DNA of 17,261 nt from JADJMO01 sp016794445 (GCA_016794445.1 JAEUKC010000169.1:1-17261); one strand, 5' to 3'; numbered from the stretch's first letter, positions 6,931 through 14,580 are shown. Notes: generated by a model from the sequence alone, not told the origin. Made by a program: numbers and translations.

Positions 6931-8571
6931 ATGGACGACACGACCCTCTCGCGCATCGCCACCTTCCTGGACGGCCTCTGCAACGCCGAGGAGCTCGAGG
7001 ACCGCCTCTCGCTCGGAAAGGAGGACGAGGCGACGCAGGGGCTCGAGAAGAGCCTCAACGCGTTCCTCGACAAGCTCTGGGTGAAGGGCTTCCAGCTCCA
7101 GGCCAAGCAGGAGATGCTCGAGCAGGTCGTGCAGATCCGCACCAAGGAGGTGCACGAGATCCTCGACAACGTGGCGACCGGGTTCCTCATCGCCCTGCGC
7201 GACGGGAGCCTGCTCGACAACTATTCGCGCTCGTGCGCCGAGATCTTCAAGGAGGCCTCGCTCAAGGGGAAGAAGCTCACCGAGCTCCTGCGCTTCGACG
7301 CGCGCGCCGCCGACAACTGGACCGCCTGCTACGAGCAGATCTTCGAGGACTTCTTGCCGGCGGAGCTCTCGCTCGACCAGCTGCCGCACGAGTTCGCGAT
7401 CGAGGGGCGGACGTACCGCATCGAGGGCTCGCCCCTGCGCAACGCCGACGGCAGGGTCGCGCGGGTCTTCTTCACGGTCACCGACACCACCGAGCTCCGC
7501 CACGCCGAGCGCGACAACGCCCTGCGGCGCGCCCTGCTCGAGATCGTGAGCCAGAAGGAGAGCTTCCAGGCGTTCCTGTTCGAGACGCGGCAGGCGCTCG
7601 AGGAGGCGCGCGCATCGGGCAAGCAGCACACGCTGCGGCGGGTGCTGCACACGGTGAAGGGCAACCTCGGGTGCTACGGCCTCCACGAGATCGCCGGCCT
7701 CGTGCACGCCATCGAGGACCAGCTCACGCTGTCGATCGCCGACGTCGACAAGGTCGAGGACACCCTGCGCAAGTTCGTCTCCGTGAACCGCGCGATCCTC
7801 GGGTTCGACTACCCGATGGACGGTCGCCCGGCCCGGTCGATCGAGATCGACCAGCTGGTGCCGTTCCTCCGTGGCCTCGCCGAGGACGAGTCGGTCGAGA
7901 ACCGGCGCGCGCTCGTCGCGGGCTTCGTCGAGAAGCTCACCTGGGTGCCCGCGCGGGCGCTGCTCGCGCCGCTCAGCGGCGTGGTCGCCCGCGGGGCCGA
8001 GCGCCTCGAGAAGGAGGTCGAGTTCGCCCTCGAGGGCGGCGACATCCTGATCGACGCGGCGTGGGCGGGGGGTGTCCTCGCCAACCTCGGCCACCTCGTG
8101 CGCAACAGCCTCGATCACGGCATCGAGCCTCCGGACCAGCGCGGTGAGAAGTCCCCGCGCGGTCGCATCGTGGTCCGCTGCGCGGAGAACGAGGACGAGT
8201 GGAGCTTCGAGGTGGAGGACGATGGGCGCGGCGTCGACGTCGACAAGGTGGTGCGGGTCGCCGTCGAGCGCCACGTCATCGCCGAGGCCGACGTCGCAGC
8301 CATGAGCGAGCAGGATCGCCTGCGCCTCCTCTTCCGCGACAGCGTCTCGACGGCCGATGCCGTGACCACCCTCTCCGGACGCGGGGTCGGCACGTCTGCG
8401 CTGCTCGACAGCGTCGAGGAGCGGCACGGCTCGGTGGAGGTCTCGACCCGCCTCGGAAAGGGCACCAAGTTCGAGGTGCACGTGCCGCGGCCGCGCACGG
8501 CGCTGCCCCAGCTCCGCGCCGGTCGCCGGGTGTCGCTGACCTTCCCACCGATGTGGGGGCCCGTCGCCTGA
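6931..8571 (+). CDS. PAS-HPt-CheA-like histidine kinase without CheW domain
   Basis: The 546-residue soluble protein has a helical N-terminus (1-75, acidic and coiled-coil-like) and a PAS-like sensor (about 76-190, from EILDNVATGFLIALRDG to RVFFTVTDTTELR). An HPt domain (about 200-290) follows with phospho-accepting H240 in HTVKGNLGCYGL. A CheA-type ATPase domain (about 375-520) has an N box HLVRNSLDHGIE (388-399), G1 DDGRGVD (430-436) and an LSGRGVG lid (481-487). The histidine lies on an HPt domain, as in CheA, not on a HisKA helix. Unlike CheA, it ends just after the ATPase domain (about 26 further residues) with no CheW-like P5 domain, so it is unlikely to dock on a chemoreceptor array. 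No receiver-domain partner is adjacent. It starts 3 bp after the hemerythrin stop; that context suggests hemerythrin supplies or modulates the signal. Confidence 0.9.
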   Translation: MDDTTLSRIATFLDGLCNAEELEDRLSLGKEDEATQGLEKSLNAFLDKLWVKGFQLQAKQEMLEQVVQIRTKEVHEILDNVATGFLIALRDGSLLDNYSRSCAEIFKEASLKGKKLTELLRFDARAADNWTACYEQIFEDFLPAELSLDQLPHEFAIEGRTYRIEGSPLRNADGRVARVFFTVTDTTELRHAERDNALRRALLEIVSQKESFQAFLFETRQALEEARASGKQHTLRRVLHTVKGNLGCYGLHEIAGLVHAIEDQLTLSIADVDKVEDTLRKFVSVNRAILGFDYPMDGRPARSIEIDQLVPFLRGLAEDESVENRRALVAGFVEKLTWVPARALLAPLSGVVARGAERLEKEVEFALEGGDILIDAAWAGGVLANLGHLVRNSLDHGIEPPDQRGEKSPRGRIVVRCAENEDEWSFEVEDDGRGVDVDKVVRVAVERHVIAEADVAAMSEQDRLRLLFRDSVSTADAVTTLSGRGVGTSALLDSVEERHGSVEVSTRLGKGTKFEVHVPRPRTALPQLRAGRRVSLTFPPMWGPVA

Positions 8572-8595
8572 GCCCCAGCGGGGGACCGCGGGCTC
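8570..8595. terminator. Weak hairpin between convergent genes
   Basis: GAGCCC (8570-8575) pairs with GGGCTC (8590-8595) across a 14-base loop in the 30-bp gap between the convergent kinase and cupin B genes. It could contribute to termination in either direction. There is no T tract, and short GC-rich complementarity is common in this DNA, so this is tentative. Confidence 0.25.
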
Positions 8596-8601
8596 CCGAG
8601 C

Positions 8602-9162
8602 TCAGAAGCCGATCTTCGTGCCGGGCGGCAGCTCGATGCCGCCCTCCTCGATGATCACGGCGGTGAGGCAGTCGCGGTCGGCGAGCACGGTGAAGGAGTG
8701 CTCGCTGCCCGCCGGCATGGTGAGCTGGTCTCCCGGACCGTAGACCTTGCCGTCCTGGTGCACGCGGATGCCGCCCTCGAAGAACAGGTGGTGCTCGGCG
8801 CCGACGTGGCGGTGCAGCGGCCACTCCATGCCGGCCGGGAAGCGCACGATGCCAGTGTCGGCGCGCGCGAGGCGGGGACCCGCCGCGAAGTGCATGAGCG
8901 CGATGCCGCTCGGATCTCGCTCGAAGGCGTCGTCGCTGGCGGTCGCGTCCAGCAGGGCGCGGGCCTTCTCGAGGCTCACCTCGAACAGGCGCGCGAACGG
9001 TTCGACGAAGCGGCCGAAGGCGCCGTCGGGGCGACTGCGCGACTCCGCGAAGGCCGCGAGCAACCGGGCACGGATGGTGGGCGAGGGGGAGACGCCTCGC
9101 AGCGTGGACACGAGGGCGGCCAGCGCCTCGGGGTCTTCGAAGAGGTCTTCGTCGGCGCTCAT
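8602..9162 (-). CDS. ChrR-like cupin protein B, probable ECF anti-sigma or sensor
   Basis: This 186-residue protein has a helical N-terminal half (about 1-75) and a C-terminal cupin barrel (about 100-175). Metal-ligand residues follow the cupin pattern: H117 and H119 (HRH), E123 and H155 (EHSF). This matches the cupin half of ChrR-type proteins, which hold ECF sigma factors inactive until an oxidative signal. ChrR itself has an N-terminal zinc-binding anti-sigma domain with clustered Cys and His; I see no such cluster here, and the only cysteine is C165. Its ATG overlaps the sigma-factor stop by 4 bp (ATGA, 9159-9162), a sign of coupled translation. It resembles cupin A (9806-10306) in the N-terminal helices and the HRHxGxE motif. 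The anti-sigma role is inference from context. Confidence 0.85.
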   Translation of the reverse strand: MSADEDLFEDPEALAALVSTLRGVSPSPTIRARLLAAFAESRSRPDGAFGRFVEPFARLFEVSLEKARALLDATASDDAFERDPSGIALMHFAAGPRLARADTGIVRFPAGMEWPLHRHVGAEHHLFFEGGIRVHQDGKVYGPGDQLTMPAGSEHSFTVLADRDCLTAVIIEEGGIELPPGTKIGF

Positions 9163-9809
9163 CGGCGCTGCTCCTTGTCGGTGTCGAGACCCGTCGGACT
9201 CGTGAGACTCGTGCGCAGCTTGCCGAGGGCGGCCGCGACCCGGGACTTCACGGTGCCCATCGGCACCCCCAGGCGTTCGGCGATCTCGGCCGAGCTCAGG
9301 CCCTCGAAGTAGCCGAGCTCGAGGACGGCTCGTTGCTCGCTGGTCAGCTCGGCCAGCAGGCGGCGCACGGTGGTGCGATCGGGGGCCGTGGCGGCGTCCT
9401 CGTGTTCGATCGCGCTCGTCTCGACGAAACGCTCGGGGTCGACCACGGTGGTGCGCGACACCGCCGCCGACTTGCGGCGATCGAGCGCGCGGCTGCGGGT
9501 GCGGACCAGGAGCCACGCGCGGACGGTGCCGCGGGCGGGGTCGAAATCGGCCCCCTGTCGCCACGCCTCGAGGAACACGTCGTGCACGAGATCTTCGGCT
9601 TCACGGCGGTCGGCGAGCACGCGCAGGGCCACCGCCATCAGGATCGGGGAGTAGCGGTCGTACAGCTGCGCGAGCGCCCCGCGGTCGCCCCGGGCCATCG
9701 CTCGCACGAGCTCCGTGTCGTCGTGTGCCTCCACCCAGGGAAGAGTGGTAGCAGGCCCCCCGGGGCCGGCCAACCACGGGCTCGCCCCGGGTACGACGAG
9801 GCACGTCAC
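9159..9809 (-). CDS. ECF (extracytoplasmic function) RNA polymerase sigma factor
   Basis: The 216-residue sigma-70-family protein has region 2 at about 45-113 (LYDRYSPILMAVALRVLADRREAEDLVHDVFLEAW, then DPARGTVRAWLLVRTRSRALDRRK). Region 4, at about 150-200, ends in the helix-turn-helix LSSAEIAERLGVPMGTVKSRVAAALGKLR. It lacks regions 1 and 3, as ECF factors do. The GTG start at 9809 overlaps the upstream cupin stop as GTGA (9806-9809), with GGAG a few bases before it, so I prefer it. A later in-frame GTG at 9734 would remove 25 residues of poorly conserved leader but has no ribosome binding site. Its stop overlaps the next cupin start. Being placed between two cupins suggests both act on it. 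Confidence 0.93.
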   Translation of the reverse strand: MTCLVVPGASPWLAGPGGPATTLPWVEAHDDTELVRAMARGDRGALAQLYDRYSPILMAVALRVLADRREAEDLVHDVFLEAWRQGADFDPARGTVRAWLLVRTRSRALDRRKSAAVSRTTVVDPERFVETSAIEHEDAATAPDRTTVRRLLAELTSEQRAVLELGYFEGLSSAEIAERLGVPMGTVKSRVAAALGKLRTSLTSPTGLDTDKEQRR

Positions 9810-10306
9810 GAGAACTCCACGCCGTGCTCGATCGTGTAGGCACAGACGCAGGGGCCCTGTTCGGCCACCTGGAAGGAATGGCTGGAAGAGGTCGGCTTTT
9901 CTGCAAGATCGCCCGGGCCGTACCGCGCGCCGTCGGTCTCGGCGAAGGCACCCTCGAGCACGAGGAGACGCTCACGGCCGAGGTGCCGGTGGGGAGGGCA
10001 TCGGGTGCCGGGGTCGAGGACGAGGAACATCGCGCCGCGGAGAGGACAGCCGAGGGGCGCAGGGTGCCGCGCGAAGCCGGAGATCCCGAGCGGCTCGTAG
10101 GGTCCACGGGTCAGACCGACGAGGCTCTCTCTCGCGCTCTCCTCGCTGACGTCGAAGAAGGCGGCGATCCTCCGGGTGAAGGGGGCGTATCGCTCGGGTC
10201 CGGTCACCTGCTCGAGCATGCGCTGGCGCACACCGCCCGAGGGGATCACCTCGACGGCCCCATCGTTGGCGGCCAGCAGGGCTACGACTTCCAGCAGATC
10301 GTCCAC
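9806..10306 (-). CDS. ChrR-like cupin protein A
   Basis: This 166-residue protein has the same layout as cupin B: an N-terminal helical part (about 27-67) and a cupin barrel from about residue 90. The putative metal ligands are H106, H108, E112 and H143. It has four cysteines (C87, C103, C153, C155), including C103 next to the HRH motif and a C-V-C pair near the end, which cupin B lacks; these could be redox-active. The start is GTG at 10306, 34 bp after the glycosyltransferase stop; no ATG is available upstream in frame. Its stop overlaps the sigma-factor start by 4 bp. It could be a second anti-sigma/sensor or a metal-dependent cupin enzyme in the regulon; sequence alone does not decide. 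Confidence 0.82.
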   Translation of the reverse strand: MDDLLEVVALLAANDGAVEVIPSGGVRQRMLEQVTGPERYAPFTRRIAAFFDVSEESARESLVGLTRGPYEPLGISGFARHPAPLGCPLRGAMFLVLDPGTRCPPHRHLGRERLLVLEGAFAETDGARYGPGDLAEKPTSSSHSFQVAEQGPCVCAYTIEHGVEFS

Positions 10307-10340
10307 GACGGGGTGGATACGAGCGAGGACCCGGTCTGGA

Positions 10341-12254
10341 TCAGGGCACGAAGCGCGTGGAGCGCGGGTTCACGTACACGGTGAGCGTGGGCGCCCCCTC
10401 GAGGCGCACCACGTAGCCGGGCTGGACCGTGCCGAACGCGATCCAGATCTGGTGCTCGACCTCGTCCATGTGCTGCTCGTGCTCCACCACCGCGACGTCG
10501 CAGCTCGGCACGCTCCACCACTCGGCCTCGATGGTCGGCGGCAGGCGGCCGTCGTGGCGCAGCTGCTCCCAGGACGAGAAGAAGGTGTCGTTCGGGTACA
10601 CGCGCCCGCCGTTCGGGAGGTGCACCGCGAGCCAGTCGACGATGGCGCCGGTCTCGTACCCCCAGAACCCGCGGTTGAGCCCGAGATCGGCGCCGCCCGA
10701 GGGGCCGCCCACGACCGGCGTGTAGTACGAGAGGCCGTGCGGGTGCGAGCGCCTGGTCTCGAGCGCGCCAGGGGCCGCCGTCAGCGCGATCGTCGCCACC
10801 ACCACGAGGCCCGCGACCATGCTCTTGCTGCGCTCGGTCTTGCTGCGCGCCGAGATCGCCGCCGCGAGGGCCTGCGCCGCGAGCACGACGCCAGCGCCCG
10901 CGAGCAGGCACAGGAACGGATACGCCGGGTGCCAGTGCTTGGTCCCACCGAAGTGCGGCACCTTGGGGTGCGCGATGATGAGGATCGGCAGGTTCATGTT
11001 GAAGAACAGGAAGAACGCCGTGCGGCGGTCGTCGACCACGGGCGCGAACCGCGCGGGCAGGATCGGCGCGAAGAGCTCCCGCCACCGGCTCCCCGCGCCG
11101 ACCAGCATCGCCACCAGCGTGACGAGCGGCACGGTCGCCAGCACCAGCACGTGCACCATGTGGATGGGGAACGGCGGCTGGAAGTAGGTCTTGTGGAGGA
11201 ACTCGATGTTGTAGAAGTCGTGGCGCGCGTGGAACGAGAAGTACCAGTCGATGCGCGCCCAGGTGTCGTTCCACAGGCGGGGCCAGCCGTAGACGAAGAT
11301 GGCCGGCCCGAACATGCCCATGAAGAGGAACGGCCACGGGATCGGCAGCGTGCGCAGGCGCGACGCGAAGATCGGAGAGACGCCCGGCCGCGCGCGCAGG
11401 TGGTCCCACGCGAGCCACGCGAAGTGCACGAGGAACACGACCGGCAGGAACCACGAGTTGTGCTTGGTGAGGAGCGCGAGGCCCCATACGAACCCGCACG
11501 CGATCGCCCACCCCATCGACCGCAGGCCCTTCCAGTAGGTCCACGCGACGGCGAGCCACGCGAGGGTGGCGGCGGCGTCGAACCCGGCGAGGTGGGCGTC
11601 GAAGAACGGCCGCGGCAGGCCCGCGAACAGCAGCGCCGCCGCGAACCCCTGCGCGCGCCCGAACACCTCGGCGCCGAACACGTAGGTGATCCACAGCGTG
11701 AGCCCGCCCACCACCATGCCCGGGAAGCGGAACGAGGCGCTCTCCTCGACGAACAGCTTGGGCTGCGACTTGGCGAGCGTCTTGACGAACCACGCGAGCG
11801 GCTGGGTCCAGCCCGAGCGACCGAAGAGCTCGACCAGGCCGTCGGGCCAGGTCTTCCAGAAGTAGATCCAGGAGAGCGCGAAGCTCGACTTCATGAGCGA
11901 CGGGTGCTCGGCGTTCGGCGCCCAGTGGGCGTCGACGATGGCGCGCTCGAAGGCTTGCTTGCGGATCTCCGGGTCCTTGGCGAGGAGCTTCTCGAACCAC
12001 CCCGCGTAGGACTTGGCCGCGTCGAAGTACATGCCCTCGTCGCGCATGAAGCCGAGCTCGTGCGAGGTGGCGAGGACGATCGCGGTGAAGCTGCACGCGA
12101 GGGCGAGGCCCACGAAGTGATCGGACCACCGCACGCCCCCGCCCTCGGCCGTGCCGAGCGGGCGCAGGAACCCGCCGCGGAACGCGCCCCGCATCCCCCC
12201 GACGAGGGCGGCCGCCGCGTAGAACGCGGCGAAGGCGAGCAGGATGCGCATCAT
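10341..12254 (-). CDS. GT-C family (GT39/PMT-like) membrane glycosyltransferase
   Basis: This 637-residue polytopic membrane protein is predicted to move sugars from a polyprenyl-phosphate donor to a protein or lipid acceptor on the outer face of the inner membrane. The first hydrophobic segment is followed by MRDEGMYFDAAKSY (D72, E73), the acidic first-loop motif typical of GT-C enzymes. Further landmarks are FFDAHLAGFDAAATLAWLAVAWTYW and ALLTKHNSWFLPVVFLVHFAWLAW, with about ten hydrophobic segments and a soluble C-terminal tail from about residue 500. The ATG at 12254 overlaps the stop of the upstream hypothetical gene (ATGA, 12251-12254), so the two are translationally coupled. Acceptor and sugar are unknown. 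Third-position GC matches its neighbours, with no sign of recent transfer. Confidence 0.88.
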   Translation of the reverse strand: MMRILLAFAAFYAAAALVGGMRGAFRGGFLRPLGTAEGGGVRWSDHFVGLALACSFTAIVLATSHELGFMRDEGMYFDAAKSYAGWFEKLLAKDPEIRKQAFERAIVDAHWAPNAEHPSLMKSSFALSWIYFWKTWPDGLVELFGRSGWTQPLAWFVKTLAKSQPKLFVEESASFRFPGMVVGGLTLWITYVFGAEVFGRAQGFAAALLFAGLPRPFFDAHLAGFDAAATLAWLAVAWTYWKGLRSMGWAIACGFVWGLALLTKHNSWFLPVVFLVHFAWLAWDHLRARPGVSPIFASRLRTLPIPWPFLFMGMFGPAIFVYGWPRLWNDTWARIDWYFSFHARHDFYNIEFLHKTYFQPPFPIHMVHVLVLATVPLVTLVAMLVGAGSRWRELFAPILPARFAPVVDDRRTAFFLFFNMNLPILIIAHPKVPHFGGTKHWHPAYPFLCLLAGAGVVLAAQALAAAISARSKTERSKSMVAGLVVVATIALTAAPGALETRRSHPHGLSYYTPVVGGPSGGADLGLNRGFWGYETGAIVDWLAVHLPNGGRVYPNDTFFSSWEQLRHDGRLPPTIEAEWWSVPSCDVAVVEHEQHMDEVEHQIWIAFGTVQPGYVVRLEGAPTLTVYVNPRSTRFVP

Positions 12255-13225
12255 TCGCGGAGCTCCGCGGCCACGCACGCCACCCGGAACTGCGGGCTGC
12301 CCTCGGCCCACAGCTCGATCTTCACCGGCTGGCTCGACCCGGCCCACGCCGCGGTCGAGCCCTCGAAGCGCAGCCAGCCGTCGCCGTCGCGGTGGAACGC
12401 GTGGGCGACCTCCTTGCCGGCGACCGAGATTCGCACGTGCACCGGCGAGAGGCGCTTCTCGCGCTCGACGTAGACGTGCTTGCCCACGTAGGCGACCACC
12501 TTCTGCCCGATGGGCCTGGGCGGGAAGGCGATGGTGGTGTTGGAGAGCGTGGGGTGCATGAGCACGCACCGCCGTGGGACGTAGTCGAGATCGGTGATGG
12601 CGGTCTCGCCGACCCACGACCAGCCCGGATCGAACGGCGAGCACGACCAGCGCTTCTTGGGGGGCACGGGGCCCGCGAACAGGTTCGGGATGTGCTGCGA
12701 GCCCTCGATCTCCCACCGACACGGCTCGCTGGCCCCGTCGGGAGCCACGCGGCTCACGGTCGCCGTGGCGTCGACCTCCGAAACGAGATCGCGCAGCAGC
12801 TTCTCGGGGCGCGGATTCTCGAACGTGCGGAGCTTCACCGTGCCGAACGCCTGCTCGGAGACCAGGCGGAAGCCCTTGACCTGCGGGTCGTCCTTGCCGC
12901 GGATCGACAGCTCGAGCACGCGGGGGACGGTCTCGAGATCGGAGCGGCCCGCCATGCGCAGGTCGAACAGCGGCCCAGGCTTGCCAGCAGCGTCGCTGGC
13001 GAGGCCGGTGAGCTCGAACCCGGCCTTGCGGCCCAGCGGCTCGGCCCAGCGCGGGGCGACGATCACCATGTCCCCCGGCTTCTTCGCGGCCATGGCGGCG
13101 GCGGCGGCGGCGCGCCAGTCCGAGTCGGTCGGGACGGCGCGGTGCTGGCGCTCCGCGGCGAGGAGCTCCCACCCGGCCACGAGCGGCACCACGGCGAGCA
13201 GGAGGGCACGCTTCCCAGGACCCAT
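12251..13225 (-). CDS. Membrane-anchored or exported hypothetical protein coupled to the glycosyltransferase
   Basis: The 324-residue protein starts MGPGKRALLLAVVPLVAGWELL, a short basic start and one hydrophobic segment (signal peptide or anchor, about 5-22), and the rest is soluble. The segment at about 50-66 (GDMVIVAPRWAEPLGRK) looks like a strand-turn unit. The C-terminal third is beta-rich (VHVRISVAGKEVAHAFHRDGDGWLRFEGSTA), reminiscent of a jelly-roll carbohydrate-binding fold, which is a weak impression. The ATG at 13225 is chosen because it places the hydrophobic segment at the N-terminus; a longer reading would overlap the divergent methyltransferase. No strong Shine-Dalgarno is visible. 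It overlaps the glycosyltransferase start by 4 bp, so it probably works with it at the outer face of the membrane. I do not recognise a named family. Confidence 0.8.
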   Translation of the reverse strand: MGPGKRALLLAVVPLVAGWELLAAERQHRAVPTDSDWRAAAAAAMAAKKPGDMVIVAPRWAEPLGRKAGFELTGLASDAAGKPGPLFDLRMAGRSDLETVPRVLELSIRGKDDPQVKGFRLVSEQAFGTVKLRTFENPRPEKLLRDLVSEVDATATVSRVAPDGASEPCRWEIEGSQHIPNLFAGPVPPKKRWSCSPFDPGWSWVGETAITDLDYVPRRCVLMHPTLSNTTIAFPPRPIGQKVVAYVGKHVYVEREKRLSPVHVRISVAGKEVAHAFHRDGDGWLRFEGSTAAWAGSSQPVKIELWAEGSPQFRVACVAAELRE

Positions 13226-13274
13226 GAACGGCGCGGGAGTAACACGGGGAGCCGGACGCAGGTAGCCTCCGCGC
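13226..13274. promoter_or_regulatory. Short divergent intergenic region
   Basis: These 49 bp separate two divergent starts, the minus-strand five-gene chain and the plus-strand methyltransferase. Promoters for both must lie here or inside the neighbouring coding sequence. I can point to no convincing -35/-10, sigma-54 or ECF-type boxes. Confidence 0.4.
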
Positions 13275-14030
13275 GTGCTCCACCACGGCGACAACCTCGA
13301 GGTCCTCACCGCGCTCGCCCCCGAGCTCCGGGGGAAGGTGGCCCTCTGCTACCTCGACCCGCCGTTCGGGACCGGCCGCGACTTCGGCGCCTTCGACGAC
13401 CGGTGGGAGGGCGGCCGGGCGGGGTTGCTCGCGTTCCTCGGGCCACGGCTCGCCCTGTTCCGCGAGCTCCTCACGCCGGACGGGTCGATCCTCGTCCACC
13501 TGGATCACCGCGTCGCGCACCAGGTGGCCGTCCTGCTCGACGACCTCTTCGGGCCCGGCGACCGCGACCCTTCGGGTGGCCCCGGCTTCCGCAACGAGCT
13601 CGTGTGGTCCTACGGGCTCGGTGGCAGCTCGCCCCGCTACTACCCACGCAAGCACGACACGATCCTCTGGTACACGCGCGGCGCGCGCTGGCACTTCGAC
13701 CCGCCGATGATCCCGGCGCGCTCGGTGCGCATGCGCGGCGAGCTCAAGAAACAACCCGACGTCTGGGACGTGCCCTCGATCAACAACCAGGCGAAGGAGC
13801 GCAACGGCTACCCGACCCAGAAGCCCCTCGCGCTCCTCGAGCCCCTGGTGCGGGCGCACAGTCGTCCGGGCGAGCTCGTGCTCGATCCGTTCTGCGGGAG
13901 CGGCACCACGCTCGTCGCCGCCGTGCGGGCGGGGCGGCGCGCGCTCGGGGTCGATCGCAGCGAGGAAGCGCTCGCGATCGCGAGAAAGAGGCTGGAAGCG
14001 GAGGCGTCGGACATATCCTGTCCGGGGTGA
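13275..14030 (+). CDS. Orphan beta-class DNA methyltransferase (N6-adenine or N4-cytosine)
   Basis: The 251-residue enzyme is predicted to transfer a methyl group from S-adenosylmethionine to a base amino group in DNA. The catalytic motif IV, DPPFGTG (28-34), comes first and the SAM-binding motif I, DPFCGSGTT (204-212), comes near the end, the beta-class order. Between them are NELVWSYGLGGSSPRYYPRKHDTILWYTR (107-135) and YPTQKP (179-184), typical of type III Mod-like and related orphan enzymes. DPPF instead of DPPY is an accepted variant. The start is GTG at 13275, giving the usual short lead-in HHGDNLEVL. It is small for a type III Mod subunit, and no restriction gene lies beside it, so a regulatory or orphan role is likely. 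The recognition sequence cannot be deduced. Confidence 0.9.
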   Translation: MLHHGDNLEVLTALAPELRGKVALCYLDPPFGTGRDFGAFDDRWEGGRAGLLAFLGPRLALFRELLTPDGSILVHLDHRVAHQVAVLLDDLFGPGDRDPSGGPGFRNELVWSYGLGGSSPRYYPRKHDTILWYTRGARWHFDPPMIPARSVRMRGELKKQPDVWDVPSINNQAKERNGYPTQKPLALLEPLVRAHSRPGELVLDPFCGSGTTLVAAVRAGRRALGVDRSEEALAIARKRLEAEASDISCPG

Positions 14031-14034
14031 CCTT

Positions 14035-14047
14035 GGCCGAACCGGCC
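14035..14047. terminator. Small hairpin after the methyltransferase gene
   Basis: GGCCG-AAC-CGGCC forms a 5-bp GC stem starting 4 bp after the methyltransferase stop. There is no T tract, so it is at best a weak terminator or pause site in the 37-bp gap before the next gene. Confidence 0.25.
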
Positions 14048-14067
14048 GGCGTGGGCATGATGCCTCC

Positions 14068-14580
14068 ATGCTCACTGCCCTCGCGCACAACGACAACGGT
14101 CGGTTCGGTCGCTCAGAGTCCAGCGCTGGTCTCCGCGCCGCGCCGCTGACCGAGCGCCAGCGCCTCGCGCTGCTCGAGCCCCTCTCCGACATCTGTCGTG
14201 GGGATCTCGGTCGCGGTGTCGATGCGCGGGGCGTGCCCGCGGCGCCCTCGGCGGCGCTGCGGCGGCGCCACGAGCTCGGCATCTGCATCGCCACGAGCAC
14301 CATCGCCGTCGAGCGCGACCGCGGCCCGCTGCGCTGGCGCGCGTCGGTCACGCTGTGGGAGGGCGCGGTCGGTCGTCACGCAGCGCAGGCCGAGGCTGTC
14401 GCCCGCCACCTCGCGCGCCGCCTGCTCGACGGCGTGGGCGAGGGCGAGTGCCTCCTCGAGCGCTCCGGCACCACGTTCTTCGCGCGCAAGCTCCTCTCGG
14501 GCGAGGAGGCGCGCGTCGTCCGCATGTTCCAGGGGCCGGCCTCGGCCGATCTCGAGGGCGAGGTGGCCGCGTTGCCCTGA
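14068..14580 (+). CDS. Hypothetical protein of unknown function
   Basis: The 170-residue product is Arg/Ala/Glu-rich and has no obvious signal peptide or membrane segment. From about residue 70 it reads as a mixed alpha/beta domain: HELGICIATSTIAVERDRGPLRWRASVTLWEG, then a helix (HAAQAEAVARHLARRLLDGVGEGECLLER). Third positions are overwhelmingly G or C, supporting this frame over the overlapping antisense frame. The first 25 codons are less biased (ACT, GGT, TCA, GCT), so the true start could lie downstream of the ATG at 14068, which has no Shine-Dalgarno. Its TGA is the first three bases of the 9-bp direct repeat flanking the palindromic element. I do not recognise a family. Confidence 0.65.
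   Translation: MLTALAHNDNGRFGRSESSAGLRAAPLTERQRLALLEPLSDICRGDLGRGVDARGVPAAPSAALRRRHELGICIATSTIAVERDRGPLRWRASVTLWEGAVGRHAAQAEAVARHLARRLLDGVGEGECLLERSGTTFFARKLLSGEEARVVRMFQGPASADLEGEVAALP

Noticed and set aside
9735..9809. Shorter ECF sigma factor starting at GTG 9734
   Set aside because: No ribosome binding site precedes it, whereas the GTG at 9809 has GGAG and overlaps the upstream stop. The shorter start cannot be fully excluded.
10176..12473. Long plus-strand open frame opposite the cupin A and glycosyltransferase genes
   Set aside because: Its translation is Arg/Glu/His-rich and low-complexity, while the minus strand encodes a clear GT-C membrane protein with overlapping neighbours.
12255..14351. 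Upstream extension of the glycosyltransferase frame to a 1336-residue protein
   Set aside because: The added part is antisense to the methyltransferase and shifted relative to the 324-residue protein gene. The ATG at 12254 overlapping the upstream stop is the natural start.
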